A stretch of DNA of 64,000 bases from Gnetum montanum (lineage: Eukaryota > Streptophyta > Gnetopsida > Gnetales > Gnetaceae). Of this stretch, positions 10,263-22,743 are shown in pieces; position 1 is the stretch's first letter, and every line of letters starts with the position of its first letter. Made by a program: the position numbers and the translations under genes. The stretch spans positions 42,971 to 106,970 of the forward strand of contig MNCI01029388.1 of the NCBI GenBank assembly GCA_015680685.1, written 5' to 3'. The notes below the pieces were generated by a model. That model was not told the DNA's origin. It worked only from the letters and a program-made list of their open reading frames with translations, and did no database searches.

Positions 10263-13200
10263 ATGGCACACAAAAGTGAACGCAGGGATTAAGGTCTTTC
10301 CAAGGTGAACGAAGTGAAGCAAACTCTGGGACACCTCTCCAAGGCATGCGTTGAGGAGTGGCAGGAGGCTTCGTCTACTCGGTAAGTCGCTACGCTACCC
10401 TTCTCTTCGTTATGTGATGTATTAGGTTAGGATCCCATTTTCGTTACTATTTTGGCCATCATGGTGGTCATTACTGCAACTACTATTATTGTTTTAGTTG
10501 TTGTTTCGACCGTTGCATCATGGCTGTTACCACTCTGGCCATAGCAGTTGTACAGTTGCTATGCCACTTTTCCGTGTGGTACTGCCCCAACCATCATTGT
10601 TAAGAATGATCACTGCACCATCGTAGGGGTTTGGGAAATGTAGCGCAAGCTCGGCATAGTGTACCACCTTTAGCAAGGATTTTTTGTTTGCAAGGTTTCA
10701 GGGCAACATGGCACATGCTCAATGTAGTGTAGAACTAGCGAAGGGAGAGTTTATTGTGTCTGTGTTTCACTCGGGCATGTTTCATATGTTGGGGCAGGGC
10801 TAGGAAAATGGGAATGTTGTAAGTTCTTTTTTGTAGGCCATGTTATTCTGGTCATTGGCCCTGTTATTTTAGTTCCTGTTACGCTATGTTGTTATGTTTG
10901 ATAGGCCCGATAGGACGTTACGCTGGCAATCTATTATGCTACTACGTTGTTAAAGGCCCACTACACTGCTACACCGTTAGAGTGTTTTGCCTACTACGTT
11001 GACATGTCTATTGCATGTTGTGCTTGTTGTACTTGTCATATTGTTACGTTGCATGAGGTGCAGTCATCACCTTTGTGTAGTGTGTAACTACTACGCTACA
11101 CTCTAGGGGGTATGCATGCTACGCTATGTTACACATGACACTTTGCTATGCTACACGCAATGTTTAATTCTTTTTTACTGGGGATTTATTGTATCATGCC
11201 TAAGGGAAAAAAATTTAGAGTAAGAGTTATGCTATGTTACTTGGTACTTGTCACTTGACTGTTGCACTAATATTTTCTTGTTGTATTGCACAAGGTCATG
11301 CTAAAACCCATCTTGATTGTCCTTGAGGTGGTAGGAGTCCTATGCTACCTCAGTGAACCCATGACCAACATCTCCCCTCCCCATGCACAGGTAGGGCAAT
11401 AAGCGGTTTGGTTTTGGAAGGGTGCATGGAACTTCCTAGAGTTCCTTCTTCACCACTTTAGTATGATTGTGTAGTCACACCTATAGGCCCAGACAGTCGT
11501 TGTACTTACAGAAATGTTGTTACTCAGGGCAAACTAGGGCATTTTGAAGTTTATGCCTGATGGGTCGATCGAAAGTGAAGGGGCAGAAGGCTCAAGCTAG
11601 TGCCCAAGGGGCTTGAGATGCTTAAGTTGGATATAGGACATGCCCAAATTCAAGTGCTACCATCTATACAACACGTTGTACATTGCCCGTCACATGGGCA
11701 CCTACTTTCAGAACCTTCCTGGAACCATTTATTGTGCTCATGGGTGAATCCTGTGAAGGTTTTTTAATCATGTTGTATGGCTTTGTTGGCACTAGTTAAA
11801 AATTCTTACCATATTTTGTATGTTGCCAGGTTTTATATTGATGAGAGTGGTCTTCACGGTAACACGGACACATTGGCGTTGGCCCAAATAGCTTTGCAAG
11901 AGTTCTCCTCAACCAAGAACATGCGTGCTAGTGTTATAGAACAACTTGGGCTTGACTTCAAAACCTATACAACTAGGTATTCCAAATTCTATGGAAAATG
12001 TAAAGAATTTGGCTGGTTGGATAGTGAATGGGCATCTTGCCGACCACTTACAGTAGAAGACGTTTTGGTGGAAATTCCACCATTTCCTACATTGTTTAAA
12101 CCTGGTATGTTAAATTGTGCATTTTTTTCCATGTACTGAAGTGATGGTTTACTTTTTCCCTTGCTAATTTTTTTGTTGCTAATTGTTGCAGTAGCAAGCA
12201 AATCCCAAGAGGTCATAGTGATTACCTCTGGGCGTAACAAGACTAACCTCTTCTTCAAGTATGGGGAGGTGGATGAGACTTAGCATTAGATTTGCAATGG
12301 GGCACTAGCCATCCTAGTTCACAACATTTAGGAGGTTGGGCTCATTAATTTATTTTTGGCAGTAAGTCCAAGTGCCTCGGCTGCAAAAATGCTTTCCCTA
12401 GTCAATTCCTTCTCCGAAAAGGCTAACCACTTCCGCACATAGGATCATAATGTGTGGGTGGTGTTTGAAATTAAGGATCAACTATTTGTAGATCTTTTTG
12501 ATGTCCCTTCTAATGGTCTCCCTATAGGAGAAAAATCTAGCAAAGATGCAAACCATCAAGGGGATATCAAGGAATGGATAGGGACAAGCAAGGACCAAAA
12601 GGAGACTTACATCCACAAGGTTAAGCTAGTGATGGCTCAAACGGTTTACCCTGTCTTCTTTGTTCATGCTTTTCCTAAGCTATTTTCCCAAGGAAAAATC
12701 CTTGGTGTAGAGCAAGCCTAGATAGTGAGGGAGGTCATGGAGGAAGGGACCCGATACAACTAGGCCAAGTACCTCTCTGAAGGCTTACGAGCTAAAATGG
12801 TCAAACTCCGTGAGAAGCTTGAGTCTCGTTTCAACGTGCATTATGCCTTCTTCATAGCTTGCATACAACACTTTGTAGAATTCTTGGTGGTCTATAAAAA
12901 TGGCACCTAGGTACAATAGGATTGTAACCAAATATCAAAGCCATGGATTTGCTAGGTTTTCCACACCACCCAATCCCAAGACCCCCCGGAAGCTATCGGG
13001 GAATCACTTTCGATAACAACAAGGGATTAGGTGGGGCATACCTTTGTGCCTGGGACAATGTGGGAGAGGCACCCCCCATCAACATAGGAAATGTGTTAAG
13101 GGGGGAACACCTCATTGCAAAAACTATAAAAACTAGAGTACAGCATAAAAAGTCTTGTCCTGTGGAAGAATCACCTTGTATGAATGAAGGTAGGGGAAAA

Positions 13201-14942
13201 AAGCTATGAATCAAAGTTCAAAGAGTGCAACCCCCAGTTGGTAAGTGTACTTAGCCATCTGATTATCATAGCATCTACTACACTATGCTACGCTGTGTAG
13301 TGTAGCACAATGTAGCACCCATTTTTTAAAGTTTCCTACTTATTTTGATTGTGTTTTATCAGAAGAAGAAGAAGAAGAAGAAGAGGTTTTGGCCTCTAGA
13401 GTAGGGGTGCCTACTAAAGAGGAGGAAGAGGCCCTGACTGCAGAAGAAAAGGTCCCTGCTGTAGAGGAAGAGGCCCCTACCATGACCCTTTTGTAGAATG
13501 TGCTTCAGTACCTGAAGGGCACATGAGTATTAAGGATGCCGCCACACTTTTGGATTAGCTGAAAAGAGAGGGGCTACAATTTGATGTTGGTGAGTTTGAT
13601 TGCTTGCTTGATAGTTTCTTGATGGATGATCCCCCTGTTATTATCCCTAAGGGTTTGCTGGGTAGGAGCTTTGCATTATCATTTGTAATTTTTCATTAGC
13701 TTTTTTGTTGTCTCTCCATCATGGCTAACATGTTTTTTTGTGCAACGAACACCACTGTTGATGCCCCTAACACTTCTTCCTTGATCCGTCTCCAACCTTG
13801 GACCGAGACCCTCGATAAATTCACTTTTATGGAGGGCGTGGTCGATGACATGATCGATCACCTAAGGTAGATCGATCCTGAGATAAGTATGTTGTAGTTT
13901 CTATGTTAGGCTCTATCAGTTGTTACATTTTTGCTACGTTACTGTAACTAATGCTCTCTCATGCATGACAACCTCTTATCTCAAGTGGGATCCTAGAAAA
14001 GCCATTGAGGTTAACGCTATGCTTGAACTTCCTCCAGAGGTAGCCAAGATGCCTCATCACATCTACAATGAAACAAGTAAATGGGCATTGTACTTAGCAC
14101 ACTCTTTATGCGAGTGTAGGCATGTAAATGAGGACCTCTAGAAGAGGGTACAGAAACCTAAGAAAGAGAAGGCCAACCAAGCTATTGAGTTGGAGGACCT
14201 TTGGTCCAAGAATGAATTTCTGTTGGCCCATGACATCCCGATGGCAGTTGGCGTATGGCTGTTATTGACTATGCAAGATATTGGATAGTCATACTAAGTA
14301 AAAATGAGGCCACTCATGAGATTATTGAACAGTGCATGCAGATGGACCTTCTAGCCTAGAAGAACCAAGATTGGAAGGATTATAGTCCAAAGGTGTATAA
14401 ATGGAAATAGGCACCAAAAAAATATAAGCATATGTATAAAATGGAATGTGCTACCTATCGTAAACAATACCAAGATGCGACTATTGAGTTGCATACCTAT
14501 AAGCTATTCGTTGAGGTCATTGATGCTTTCAGGGCCTATGAGAATTTCATGCAATAAGTGATAGTTAGTAAATCTCTCAAAAGGGAAATGACCCTTCTTG
14601 CTGGGGAGACCACCACCACCACCTTTTCCCCAGGATCACCTAGATGGATAGCTATGGAAAAAGGGAAAGTTGCAGCAAGTGCTAATCTGGGAAATGAAAA
14701 CTGGACCAACTTCACTAAGGAGGAGATCCTACAATGGCTTGCAGTTGGCATGGATAGGATACCCTTCGAAATGGACTTAGGGCCATCTTATGTTAGTCAC
14801 TCTTTCTTGTGTCATAATTTATTTTATGAGAGCCTTTGTTGTAGTTTTGATTTACTTTTTTATTTTCCACCTTATGCAGGATCCGAATGGAGATGCAGGA
14901 CCCAGTGAAACAGGAGATGGTGATGGTAACAAAGACTTATAG
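10263..14942 (+). pseudogene. aORF-B of E1: antisense multi-exon accessory gene
   Basis: Best-preserved copy of the accessory gene. Exon 1 is 10263-10381 (ATG, ends at a strong g/gtaagt donor). Then come 11295-11743, 11830-12104 (ends g/gtatg), 12192-13240 (starts after ttgcag, ends g/gtaagt), 13363 to about 13650, about 13746-13884, about 13981-14791 (donor gttagt), and 14880-14942 with a TAG stop. Landmarks: exon 3 ORF with IALQEFSSTKNMRASVIEQL; exon 4 with WVVFEIKDQLFVDLFDVPSN, HAFPKLFSQGKILGVEQ and FVEFLVVYKNGT; Glu-rich exon 5; PHHIYNETSKWALYL in exon 7; EEILQWL near the end. Exon boundaries come from splice motifs plus alignment with copies A and C. Several in-frame TAG stops show decay. 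Function unknown; an anti-silencing or DNA-binding role is only a hypothesis. Confidence 0.72.
13361..13385 (+). repeat. (GAA)n microsatellite in aORF-B exon 5
   Basis: Eight GAA-type triplets at the 3' splice site and start of exon 5, encoding a Glu run within a wider acidic segment (EEEEALTAEEKVPAVEEEAP). Confidence 0.85.
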
Positions 14943-15051
14943 TGTGGAAGCAAAAGATTTTTTTTTAATTTAATTTTTTGTAAACATTATTGACTAACAT
15001 TGAATGAAAAATATAATGTAAAAAAATTTATTTAACTTTGGTTAATGTGTT

Positions 15052-15811
15052 TGATGAGTGGCAAGGTACCCCTATACTCAACCATATGAATACGAGTGTT
15101 TCATGCATGATCTGGTTGAACTCCAAGGACTAAGTGCTTATGCATCTTAATGGAACACTCAAGGTTAATCAATTTTTGTCTTCCAAAACTTACTTGTATT
15201 GTCATGGTTTTATGGTTGAGTAAGCTTGAGGTATATGATTTTTATAGCCTTTGTATTTTTTATGTCTTATGCTAATAAAGGAGAGGGAGAGAAAACTAAG
15301 TGGCCGACTTACATTAACTATTCATTAACTAGTTTCTAAATGTTCCTAACACCAGTATCTATTCCCACTTGTCGTACACATCTTGAACTAGTGCAACACT
15401 GCTGGGATTACCAAACGCTAATCGTTATTGGGTTACCAAGCACTACATGCATGCTCAAAGTGGTCATACTAAGTGTATTTAACTAAGGGGGTTGAAGGTT
15501 GAGAGAGATATTAATTAACTAGGAAAGCATTAAAAATCATTAATTACTAATTAGCTTAATCTGTATGCTACAAGGTTTATCATAAATTTTGTCTTTATTA
15601 TCGTACACAAAATTGTGCTCAGGTACAAATTGCTTAAATAAAGATCTATTCACTCTATGACTCCTACTGCAGGCATACATAAATAATTCTAACTCTAGAA
15701 TGACAAAACTACAAGAGTTTGCCTAAGGATCTAAATCTAATTGTCTCTGAACCAAGGGTGCTGCCTCTTATTTATAGAAGATGAGGCAGGATGTGATATT
15801 GTGGTTCATCA
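15052..15811 (-). repeat. E4 3' LTR (left)
   Basis: 760 bp, TG...CA. A minus-strand TATA (RC of cttatttata) lies near 15776. From about 15168 rightward it aligns with 21513-22147; its first ~115 bp have no counterpart on the right because the right copy is truncated. Confidence 0.85.
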
Positions 15812-17769
15812 TACCCGCATGACTAAATGAAAACTCATCCTCAAGTTCCTTACAAAATATTGGAAAGCTATGGGATTATTGACTTGAATGACAACTAATG
15901 GTGAATGGGATGACATGTGAATAGATCAACATTACAATACATGGCAACATTAGTATTCATGACTACAAGAGTGAATACTATACAAAATTGACATCCAGCC
16001 TTATTTGGTAGCTGAGAGAGAAGAAAAAGAGAAAGAATAGAAGAAGACGTGTTGCTGCTGATGCCAAGATTGCACCTTCCGTTGTCCATCCATAGTTGTG
16101 CCATTAATCTTGTTCCTTGCACAAGTGTTCCAACACCAGTCCACCCTGAGTGTTTCCTCCAAGTCCAGTCCATTGCTGTATGATTTCCATCTGCACACAC
16201 AAAACAGTCACATATGAGCAAGGATAAGTAAATCACAATATAGTTGATACCTTTCTTTGGTGTAAGATCCATTGGCTGAGTTGTGATATGCCCCACATGG
16301 ATTCTAGAGATATAACACTGGTGACTACCTAAGATGTAGGGATTAGGAAAAATTGAAAAAATTAGACTAGGGCCCCCATGACTAAGAGCGATCCTCCAGT
16401 AGTGATAGAATGGAAAAATATATGGAATAAGAAAGATGAAGAAAAAGAAATAATGGAAACACTGATAAAATGGATGTTAGAGATGGGAATGAAACAACAA
16501 AAATGTTGATTGTGGGATTGTTTAAGAAAAAGAAATTAACTGATGAACCAAATAGGAATGCTAGTGGTCCTCCCCAAAGCAGGCTCATGTCCTCTATGCC
16601 CTAACAAACCCACATTCAAAGAGTTTGTAGGCTCTAGAAATTTCATTTACAAGCAAGAGTTAAAGACTTAACCACAAGAATCCACCAAGGAGAAAACAAT
16701 GCATCAACCAAAATATAGACTATTGATACAACTAGCAATGAATTGGGAAATTGAGAAAGAATGATGGGAAGAAGAGAATGGAATGGAGTCCCAAGAACAA
16801 GGTGGTGTATAGCCCCTTATGTACTTATGGTTAATGTAATTGAGTAGATCTCATTCCAAATCCAGCCTCAAACAATCCACATCTAATGACTTTGCATTAA
16901 TACACTTGGCCAATCCATCCACTTGAAGTAACAAGAATGCTTCCACCAAAGAGTCAACACCATTTCAAGGAAATGAGAGAGGGAGAAGTAGGAAGTCAGA
17001 AAGGGCCTTAGTTAGAGGGAATAGATCAGTTTAGTTCCATAACCAATGCTTGTAGCCTGGATGATTATTTTGTCTAAGGGGTGTGCTTTGAATTCTCACT
17101 CTTTTTTTTTGCGTGAGAACCACACTATGCAAAGACTTATTTTTATTTTTATTAGCTCAACTTCCCGTTAATGGAGCAATGTTGGAATGGTAAGAAAACT
17201 CAAGAAGAAAACATCCAAGCACCCAAGAGAATAGCTAGCACAAATGCATCAAATCCCTTTGAAGCCACATCCTTTTCACTTCTTGAGTCCTTCCTTAGTT
17301 TGAGAAATTCCCAATCACCAATTCATTANCCTTGAGTCCTTCCTTAGTTTGAGAAATTCCCAATCACCAATTCATTAATAGTTTTATCATTAAAGAAGGA
17401 GACTGTACAGTTCCAAGCCATGAGAGACCATAGAAATATATGGATGCATGGATGACATGGACTCATTGCCTGTTATATCAAAAGAACCATACCTTAGTAT
17501 CAGCATTATAACTCAAAGGTAAAAACCAAACATTAGCAATCAATAGAATACAGTTCATACTACCATCAGGAGCACTTATTAGGTGACGAATCTAACAAAA
17601 CAAAAATAAGAAATAAGAACAAAAAATAAAAACAAAACAAAAACAAAAATAAATAGTCACACAAAGAAATGAGAAAGTATAAACGATGGTGCAAAAAAAA
17701 ACAAGAAAAATTAAAAAAAATGTGTAAAACAAAAACTTAAAAAGGAACTAAGGGCCTCAAATGGTTAGT
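15812..17769 (-). other. E4 region downstream of integrase, no clear gene
   Basis: About 2 kb between the 3' LTR and integrase. Athila elements often carry an env-like ORF here, but I see no conserved reading frame. An A-rich stretch at 17580-17740 (aaaacaaaaataag type) is present, and an assembly join lies at 17329. A decayed env-like ORF cannot be excluded. Confidence 0.45.
17329..17329. other. Assembly join (N) with duplicated flank
   Basis: Single N; 17282-17328 (47 bp) is repeated exactly right after it, ending at 17377. Likely two overlapping contig ends that were not merged. Confidence 0.9.
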
Positions 17770-18499
17770 AGAGGTGGTCATCTCTCCCATGACTAAGTTG
17801 GAAGGAGGGGATCCGAAATAGTAAGCAGGGTCATCCCTTTTTAGAGGTATTATGTGCAGTGACCGTTCTAAATTTATGGAAGGGTTTGGTCTATTGCACA
17901 TTGACTAATAATCTTTTATTAGGGCTCTCAGGTTTGTATATGGTCATGGCCCCTGAAGGAAAGGTTGCATAAATAATGTAAGGTCCTTCTCACAGTGTTT
18001 GAAATTTTGTGCATTGTGGCACATGTGTGGGATTCCAATAGAGAACCTTATCTCCTGGTTGATACTTAACCTTCCGAATCTTCAAGTCATGATGTTGCTT
18101 GTTATATGCCTTATGCAACTCATTTGATGATAGGGTAGCTAATCAGTTTCCGTCTAGCACGTTTAAAGTTTCCAACCTTTGTTTTTGTGCTAGATCAAGA
18201 TCGAGGTGGAGCTTATAAGATGTTGATAGTGTATGGAGCTTAGTTTGAATTGGAAGCATTGGAAGCTTTTTGTACACTAACTCATAGGGAGAGTAGCATA
18301 TAGGAAGTTTCCAGGTGGAGCGGTATGCCCAAAGAGCATCATTTAGTTTAGTGCTCCAATCTTGCCTTTACTTGCTAGTTGTTCTAGTCAATATTTTAGT
18401 GATCTCCCTGTTGGTGACCTCAGCTTGTCTGTTAGCTTGGGGGTGATAATGTATAGTCAATTTATGTTCAACCCCTAAGCATTGCATTAACTTTTAAAA

Positions 18500-18500
18500 N
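18500..18500. other. Assembly join (N) with duplicated flank
   Basis: 41 bp at 18459-18499 are repeated at 18502-18542. The artefact falls between the second Asp and the catalytic Glu of the E4 integrase and adds false bases. Confidence 0.9.
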
Positions 18501-19134
18501 AAATTTATGTTCAACCCCTAAGCATTGCATTAACTTTTAAAAAGTTGCACCTGTGAAGTGTGTTTCATTATCCGAAATAAGTGCACGTGGCACACCAAAC
18601 CTATTTATGATTTTTTGTTGCACAAATCATACAGTTGTAGATGATGTGCAGTCTTTAACAGCAGCTACTTTAGCCCATTTTGTCAAGTAGTCTATGGCAA
18701 CTACAATGTAAGCTTTTCCATTGGACATTGGTGTAATGGCCCCCATAAAGTCTATTCCCCAAATGTCGAAGGGTTCTAATGATTGAATCCATTGTTGTGG
18801 ATCCTCCATTTTAGTAGTCATTCCCCTATCATGTTGATAGAGCTCACAAGATTCAGCAGATTGATGGGCATCTCGAAATAATGTTGGCCAGTAATATCCT
18901 ACAAGAAAGATCTTAATAGCCATTCGTCTCCCCGCATAGTGACCCCCACAAGGGCTCTCATGAGCATCTTGAAAAACTCTCAATTGGTCTACCTTGGGCA
19001 CACACCATCAAACCAAGCCATCAAGATACACTTTGTAAAGTTGTCCATTGATCTCCATGAAGTACTTGGCTCTATGAAGAAACTATTGCTTCTCCTAGGA
19101 TCCAGCTCCTATGGTGTTTGTTGAGTAAGGAGAT

Positions 19135-19135
19135 N
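19135..19135. other. Assembly join (N) with duplicated flank
   Basis: 41 bp at 19094-19134 are repeated at 19136-19176, between RNase H and integrase of E4. Confidence 0.9.
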
Positions 19136-21112
19136 CCTAGGATCCAGCTCCTATGGTGTTTGTTGAGTAAGGAGATAGATGAGAATGCTACTATACCAGT
19201 TCATCTCCATGGGTAGTTGGTTATTCACTACACTGGAAAAGAGGGCTTCATTAGGAAAATGATTAGACATTATATATTCACCCTCTTTACTGTCCCAACA
19301 CAACTGAGATAAATGATTTGCAACTATGTTCTCGATGCCTTTCTGATCGATCATCATTAGATCAAACTTCTGTAGGATTACCAGCCATCTTATAATACGA
19401 GGGCTAACCGTTGGCTTGTTCATGAGCAACTGGATTGCACTATGATCCCTATGGATGAATACTTTGTAACCTAACACATAGTGCTTAAACTTATCCAGTG
19501 CAAACACTATAGCCATTAATTCTTTCTCTATAGTTTTGTCGTTAAGTTGTGCACCATCAATACTTCTACTTGCACAGTGGATATAGTAAGGGTGTTTCTC
19601 GTCATCTAACTATGTAAGTACGGCTCCTAAGGCATAATTGGACACATCAATCATGATGTGGAATGGTCTGGACCAGTCAAGATCTTGTAGAATGGGAGTT
19701 TCTACTAGCTTTCGGTTCAGGGTTTGGAATGCTTGTACACATTCCCTAGTCTACTCAAAAGGTACATCCTTCTTTGTTAGCTCTACTAATGGTTTGGCAA
19801 TCTTGGAAAAGTTCTCAATGAATCTCCTATAGTAGGCAGTGTCTCCAAGGAATGACTGAATGTCTTTGATAGTTTTCGGTTGATGGGTGATTTCTTGGAT
19901 AACCCTAATTTTATCTGGGTCTACCTCTATTCCTGCATGTGAAGCCTTATGCACAAGTACTATGACTTCTTAGACCATTAAATGGCTTTTCTACTAATTG
20001 AGCCTTAGATTGGTTTCTACACATCCTTTTAGCACTTGCTCTAATCGGTCCAAGGCTTGATCAAAACTTGTTCCATAGGTGGAGAAATCGTCCTTAAAGA
20101 CTTCCACTCCATTCCCTATCTACTGTTGGAATATGCTTAGAACTAGGTGTTGAAACATGGAAAGAGCATTACACAAGCCAAATGGCATTTTTTTATATGT
20201 AAATGTTCCCCAAGGATTGATGAACATTGTCTTGGATTGGTCTTCTAGGGCTATCTATATTTGATTGTATCCACTATACCCATCCAGAAAACTGTAATAG
20301 TGATGCCCTACTATGGTGTCTAAGACTTGGTCAATGAATGGCAATGGAAAGTGATCCTTAAATGTTGCCATGTTTAGCAACCTAAAATCTATGCACACCC
20401 TCCATTTGCCTCCCTTCTTAGGCACAATTACCAGAGGGCTAATTCATTCGCTATCAGCAATGGGATATATGAACCCAACCTTAAGAAGCTGTTCTATTTC
20501 TTCTTTTACTACATGCTTCAATTTTGGGTTCAATTACCTCTGCGGTTCTCTCTAAGGTTTCATGGAGGGGTCAGTGTAAATCCTATGCTAGTATATCCTA
20601 GGATCTATTCTAGTTAATTTGGGATATGACCAGGCAAAGGCTTTTGACCACTTGTTTATTACTTTTAGCAGTTTTCTTTTTTGTTTGGAAGCAAGTCTTG
20701 CATTGATGATTACCGATTTTCCATTTTCAAGAATCATATATTCCAGATCGGTGAGAAATGTTTTTAATTCTAGGGGCTCTTGTTTGAATTTTTTAGGAAT
20801 TTCCAACTTCCCCCAGTTGATGTTTTCAAGGTTAAGGCTTGGAAGTTGGCAGCAAACTTGCTCTAGTGTGTCTATGCTTTCGATGTAAGTGTAAGTTATT
20901 TCCTCAGTTAGTTCCATGCACATGAGTGAGTTTCTCTCTTGATCAGTTATCAGTCATTGGGTGTCTTCTTGTCATGTGACCACTACATACATGCACTTTT
21001 GTATGTTGATGTCTTGTGCACACTGGTTGCATGCAGGCAATGCTAAACTTTGGATAATACATGATCTCTACATGCAACTGCACCCTGTATCACTGTATGC
21101 GATGCACGGAAC

Positions 21113-21470
21113 CTTATTCTCCCTAGGACCACCACTGCCACCTTTTCCCTAGGACCACCTAGATGGACAACTATGGAAAAAGGGAAAGTTGCGACAAGCA
21201 CTAATTTGGGAAATGAAAATTGGACCAACTTCACTGAGAAGGAGATCCTACAATGGCTTGCAGCTAGCATGGATAGGATACCCTTTGAAATGGACGTGGG
21301 TCCATCTTGGGTTAGTCACTCTTTATTGTGTCATAATTTATTTTATGAAAGCCTTTGTTGTAGTTTTGATTCACTATTTTATTTTCTGCCTTATGCAGGA
21401 TCTGAATGGAGATGCAGGACCTAATGAAACAGGAGATGGTGATGGTAATGAAGACCTATAGTATGGCAGC
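21113..21470 (+). pseudogene. Second copy of the aORF-B 3' end inside E4
   Basis: Homologous to 14595-14950: the exon with GNENWTNFTEKEILQWL, the gttagt intron, the acceptor ttatgcag and the last exon ending GDGDGNEDL with TAG at 21459-21461. The block continues into E4 LTR sequence at about 21513, skipping about 175 bp that include the aORF/E4 junction. Being inside E4, it cannot be a normal part of that element; a repair or conversion copy from the left end is the simplest reading. Confidence 0.8.
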
Positions 21471-21512
21471 ACAAGATTTTTATTTTTTTGTTTTTGAATT
21501 TAATAAATTGTT

Positions 21513-22147
21513 GTCTACCCAAACTTACTTGTATTATCACAGTTGTATGGTTAAGTAAGCTTGAGGTATATGATTTTTATAGCTTTTGTATTTTTTATTT
21601 CTTTTGCTAATAAAGAAGAGGGAGAGAAAACTAAGTGGCTAACTTACATTAACTATTCATTAACTAGTTTCCAAATGTTCCTAATACTAATATCCATTCC
21701 CACTTGCCGTACACATCCTGAACCAGTGCAATGCTGCTAGGATTACCAAATGCTAATCGTTATTGGGTTACCAAGTGCTACACGCATGCTGGAAGTAGTC
21801 GTACTGAGTGTATTTAACTAAGGAGGTTGAAGGTTGAGAGAGATATTAATTAACTAGGAAAGCATTAAACAATCATTAATTACTAATTAGCTTAATCTAT
21901 ATGCTGCAAGGTTTATCATAAAGTTCATCTTTATTTCTGTACACAAATTTGTGCTCATGTACAAATTGCTCGAATAAAGATCTGTTCACTCTATGACTCC
22001 TACTACGGGCACACAAAAATAATTCTAACTTTGGAATGATAAAACTGCAAGAGTTTGGCTAAGGGTCTAAATCTAATTGTCTCTAAACCAAAGGTGTCAC
22101 CTCTTATTTATAGAAGATGAGGTAGGGCGCGATATCATAGTTCATCA
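21513..22147 (-). repeat. E4 5' LTR (right, truncated)
   Basis: Aligns with about 15168-15811 of the left LTR and ends TTCATCA followed by the GTGTT duplication. The U5 side is missing. The minus-strand TATA near 22112 is retained. Confidence 0.85.
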
Positions 22148-22194
22148 GTGTTATATTTATTTTTTGTGTTTTTGGACCCCTTGAGAGCCTCTCA

Positions 22195-22475
22195 TTTTAG
22201 TTTTAGACCATTTCGGGTCATTTCTTAGTCACGATTTTTTTTTGGTAGTAAAGTTGCCAATTTTAGGCCTTAACAGGCTGCAATGATAGTTTAAGGTCAT
22301 TTCGGGTCGTCGCTAGTTTTAGGCCATTTCAAGCTATTACAATAGTTTAAGGCCATTTTGGATGGTGGTGCTAGTTTAAGGCCATCCCTGGCCATTGCTA
22401 GTTTTAGGCCATTTTGGGGCATTGCTAGTTTTAGGCCATTTCGGGCCATTGCTAATTTTAGGCCATTTCGAGCCT
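22195..22475. repeat. Minisatellite array a of E1 (between protease and aORF)
   Basis: About nine units of ~30 bp, core CTAGTTTTAGGCCATTTCGG followed by GCCATTG. Adjacent to the 3' end of gag-pro of E1; E4 inserted just beside it. The stretch 22490-22743 next to it is A-rich filler with repeated aatgtaaa and no gene. Confidence 0.85.
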
Positions 22476-22743
22476 TATGTAAGGTATTGGTAACAAGGGC
22501 AATGCAACAAGCAAGCTCAATGTAAAATGTAAATCATCGATCAGTAGACTTAATGTAAACAAAAAATTTATTATGAAATGTAAATGATGCACACAATGAA
22601 CTTAATGTGGGAAATGTAAATTACGCAAGCAGTGAACTTAATGTAAAAATGCAAATACAACTAACTGAATGTAAACACGTGAATTATGTACATAACAAAC
22701 TGAATGTAAAACACAACCTATACCATTAGAAGTATGGAAAATT

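Larger units (their letters stand above)
17770..20990 (-). pseudogene. pol: E4 pol: RT, RNase H, integrase (Athila-like)
   Basis: Sense order from about 20990: the RT N-terminus (SKAFAWSYPKLTRIDPRIY near 20600); the RT active site VFKDDFSTYGTSFD (near 20095), the Athila-style F-x-DD-F-S-x-YG box with both Asp present; the thumb motif GIEVDPDKIRVIQEI (near 19930); RNase H (AIVFALDKFKHYVLGYKVFI, IHRDHSAIQLL, about 19510-19420); and the integrase zinc region (HESPCGGHYAGRRMAIK, second Cys lost). The integrase core has WGIDFMG (about 18755), SDNETHF (about 18570) and the Glu in ANRQAEV (about 18425). The catalytic D-D-E is intact but stops and two N joins (18500, 19135) interrupt the frame. No gag or protease remains. 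Confidence 0.85.
15052..22147 (-). mobile_element. E4: Athila-like Ty3/Gypsy element inserted in E1
   Basis: The termini are TGATGA (15052) and TCATCA (22147), perfect inverted ends, flanked by an exact 5-bp duplication GTGTT (15047-15051 and 22148-22152). The left LTR is 15052-15811; the right LTR is partial (about 21513-22147). Between them is a minus-strand pol of Athila type. The 5' part (U5, primer site, gag, protease) is missing and is replaced by a second copy of the end of the E1 accessory gene. The insertion lies about 105 bp after the aORF-B stop. Confidence 0.88.

Noticed and set aside
11777-12139. Host plant gene exon captured by the element
   Set aside because: The same exons in the same order occur in E2 and E3 at the same element position, so the gene belongs to the element family.
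15895-16296. 133-codon minus-strand ORF as an env-like protein of E4
   Set aside because: It has no signal peptide, no convincing membrane segment pattern and no second copy for comparison; a chance frame is more likely.
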